Below, in pieces: positions 4,905-5,474 of a DNA stretch of 5,474 nt. The notes under the pieces were generated by a model. That model was not told the origin of the DNA, did no database searches, and saw nothing but the letters and a program-made list of their open reading frames with translations. The stretch comes from Pseudomonadota bacterium (GTDB lineage: Bacteria > Myxococcota > Polyangia > GCA-2747355 > JACKDQ01), in contig JAUVBO010000285.1 in assembly GCA_030591195.1 (NCBI GenBank), forward strand, positions 1 to 5,474, given 5' to 3'. How positions within the stretch are numbered: position 1 is the first letter of the stretch; every line of letters starts with the position of its first letter. The position numbers and the translations under genes are program-made.

Positions 4905-4910
4905 AGGGAG
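4905..4910 (+). promoter_or_regulatory. Ribosome binding site of the lipoprotein gene
   Basis: AGGGAG lies ten bases before ATG 4921. A closer ATG at 4913 opens only a three-codon frame, ATGGACCGATGA, overlapping the true start, so it is not the start of this gene. Confidence 0.55.
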
Positions 4911-4920
4911 AAATGGACCG

Positions 4921-5474
4921 ATGAGAAACACTCTGCGAGCTGCAATCCTGTCGATCAGTGTCCTCGGCGTCGTGGCCTGCGGCCCGCCACCACCCGGACC
5001 GAACCACCCGCTCCACGGGGTCACGCCCGACGGCAAGCCTCGCTGGGTCAACCGTGGCAGCGGCGCCTACGACGGCGCCCATGGTAAGGCGTTCTACGGC
5101 GTCGGGATCGTCACCGGCATCCAGAACATCTCCCTCGCCCGGCAGACCTGTGACAACCGCGCCCGCGGCGAGATCGCCAAGATGTTCGATCTCTACATCG
5201 CTGCGATGATGAAGGACTACCAGCGGTCCACCACCGCGGGTGACTTCAAGGCCAGCGCCGAGGAGCAGGACGTGATCTCGGCCCAGAAGACCATCACCGA
5301 GGTCACCCTGCGGGGCGTCGAGGTCCGCGATCACTGGACCGACCCCCAGAACGGCGCGATCTACGCCCTCGCGGTGCTCGACGTCAACGGGATCATGAAG
5401 TCGCTCAACGACGCCAACAAGCTCAACGCCCGGGTCAAGAGCTACGTGCGGGCCAACGCGCGGAAGGCGTTCAA
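4921..5474 (+). CDS. LPP20-family outer-membrane-type lipoprotein (3' end missing)
   Basis: 184 complete codons are present with no stop, so the C-terminus lies beyond the window. Residues 1-20 are a lipoprotein signal peptide: MRNTLR, a hydrophobic stretch, and lipobox VVAC with lipidation at C20, followed by a proline-rich linker GPPPPGPN. The mature domain has features I associate with the LPP20 family: PRWVNRGSGAY (40-50), FYGVGIV (58-64), a helical stretch with DNRARGEIAKMFDLYIAAMMKDY (58 residues after the lipobox onward), TTAGDFKASAEEQD, then ITEVTLRGVEVRDHWTDP and a GAIYALAVLDV strand. Family members are typically a little over 200 residues, so probably only a short piece is lost. It is expected to be anchored to the envelope. 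The molecular function of the family is not established. It has its own candidate promoter and is not coupled to the gene before it. Confidence 0.87.
   Translation, partial: MRNTLRAAILSISVLGVVACGPPPPGPNHPLHGVTPDGKPRWVNRGSGAYDGAHGKAFYGVGIVTGIQNISLARQTCDNRARGEIAKMFDLYIAAMMKDYQRSTTAGDFKASAEEQDVISAQKTITEVTLRGVEVRDHWTDPQNGAIYALAVLDVNGIMKSLNDANKLNARVKSYVRANARKAF

Larger units (their letters stand above)
4601..4920 (+). other. Intergenic region and leader of the lipoprotein gene
   Basis: No credible gene is seen. Contents: a sigma-54-like motif at 4757-4772 (TGGCGCG-N4-CAGCA, correct GG-N10-GC spacing, nine of twelve), a sigma-70-like promoter at 4806-4834, a small hairpin at 4882-4900, and a ribosome binding site at 4905-4910. 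A short inverted repeat ACGTG-N8-CACGT lies at 4702-4719. Confidence 0.55.

Noticed and set aside
4749..5087. Plus-strand open frame of 112 residues overlapping the lipoprotein gene
   Set aside because: It conflicts in frame with a lipoprotein signal peptide and LPP20 domain, and its translation has no motif.
1..5474. CRISPR array, tRNA, rRNA, insertion sequence or toxin-antitoxin module
   Set aside because: No regular spaced repeats, no tRNA or rRNA signatures, and no transposase or toxin/antitoxin motifs were seen on either strand.

Overview
The window comes from a GC-rich bacterial genome with strong G/C preference at third codon positions. Gene content points to a deltaproteobacterial or Myxococcota-type organism: an ECF sigma factor with a membrane ZAS anti-sigma, an LPP20-type lipoprotein, a candidate sigma-54 promoter, and many small exported or hypothetical proteins. 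This assignment is an inference from protein resemblance, not a database result.

Layout, left to right. Bases 1-25 may hold the tail of an upstream gene. A complete class I/II aminotransferase (AlaA/AlaT-like) occupies 63-1280. A 107-base gap with a possible -10 box leads to an overlapping pair, an ECF sigma factor (1388-2023) and its zinc-binding, membrane-anchored anti-sigma factor (2023-2790). Next comes a 204-base stretch dense with inverted repeats (2791-2994). It separates this pair from a convergent minus-strand gene (2995-3687) for an exported, extremely basic protein built almost entirely of eleven two-cysteine repeats.

A long divergent intergenic region (3688-4132) holds a good sigma-54 promoter match (4033-4048). 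It faces a small gene (4133-4552) for a protein with a winged-helix or PqqD-like fold, closed by a strong hairpin. After a 368-base gap with promoter-like motifs and a leader hairpin, an LPP20-family lipoprotein gene starts at 4921 and runs off the window end.

How the genes fit together. The sigma/anti-sigma pair is a self-contained signal-transduction unit. The aminotransferase is housekeeping nitrogen metabolism and looks unrelated to its neighbours. The most unusual part is 2938-4552: a palindromic element, the cysteine-repeat exported protein, and a divergently transcribed small DNA- or peptide-binding protein with a possible sigma-54 promoter. No known complete system (CRISPR, toxin-antitoxin, phage, transposon) is recognisable. 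Whether the divergent pair works together is a hypothesis only.
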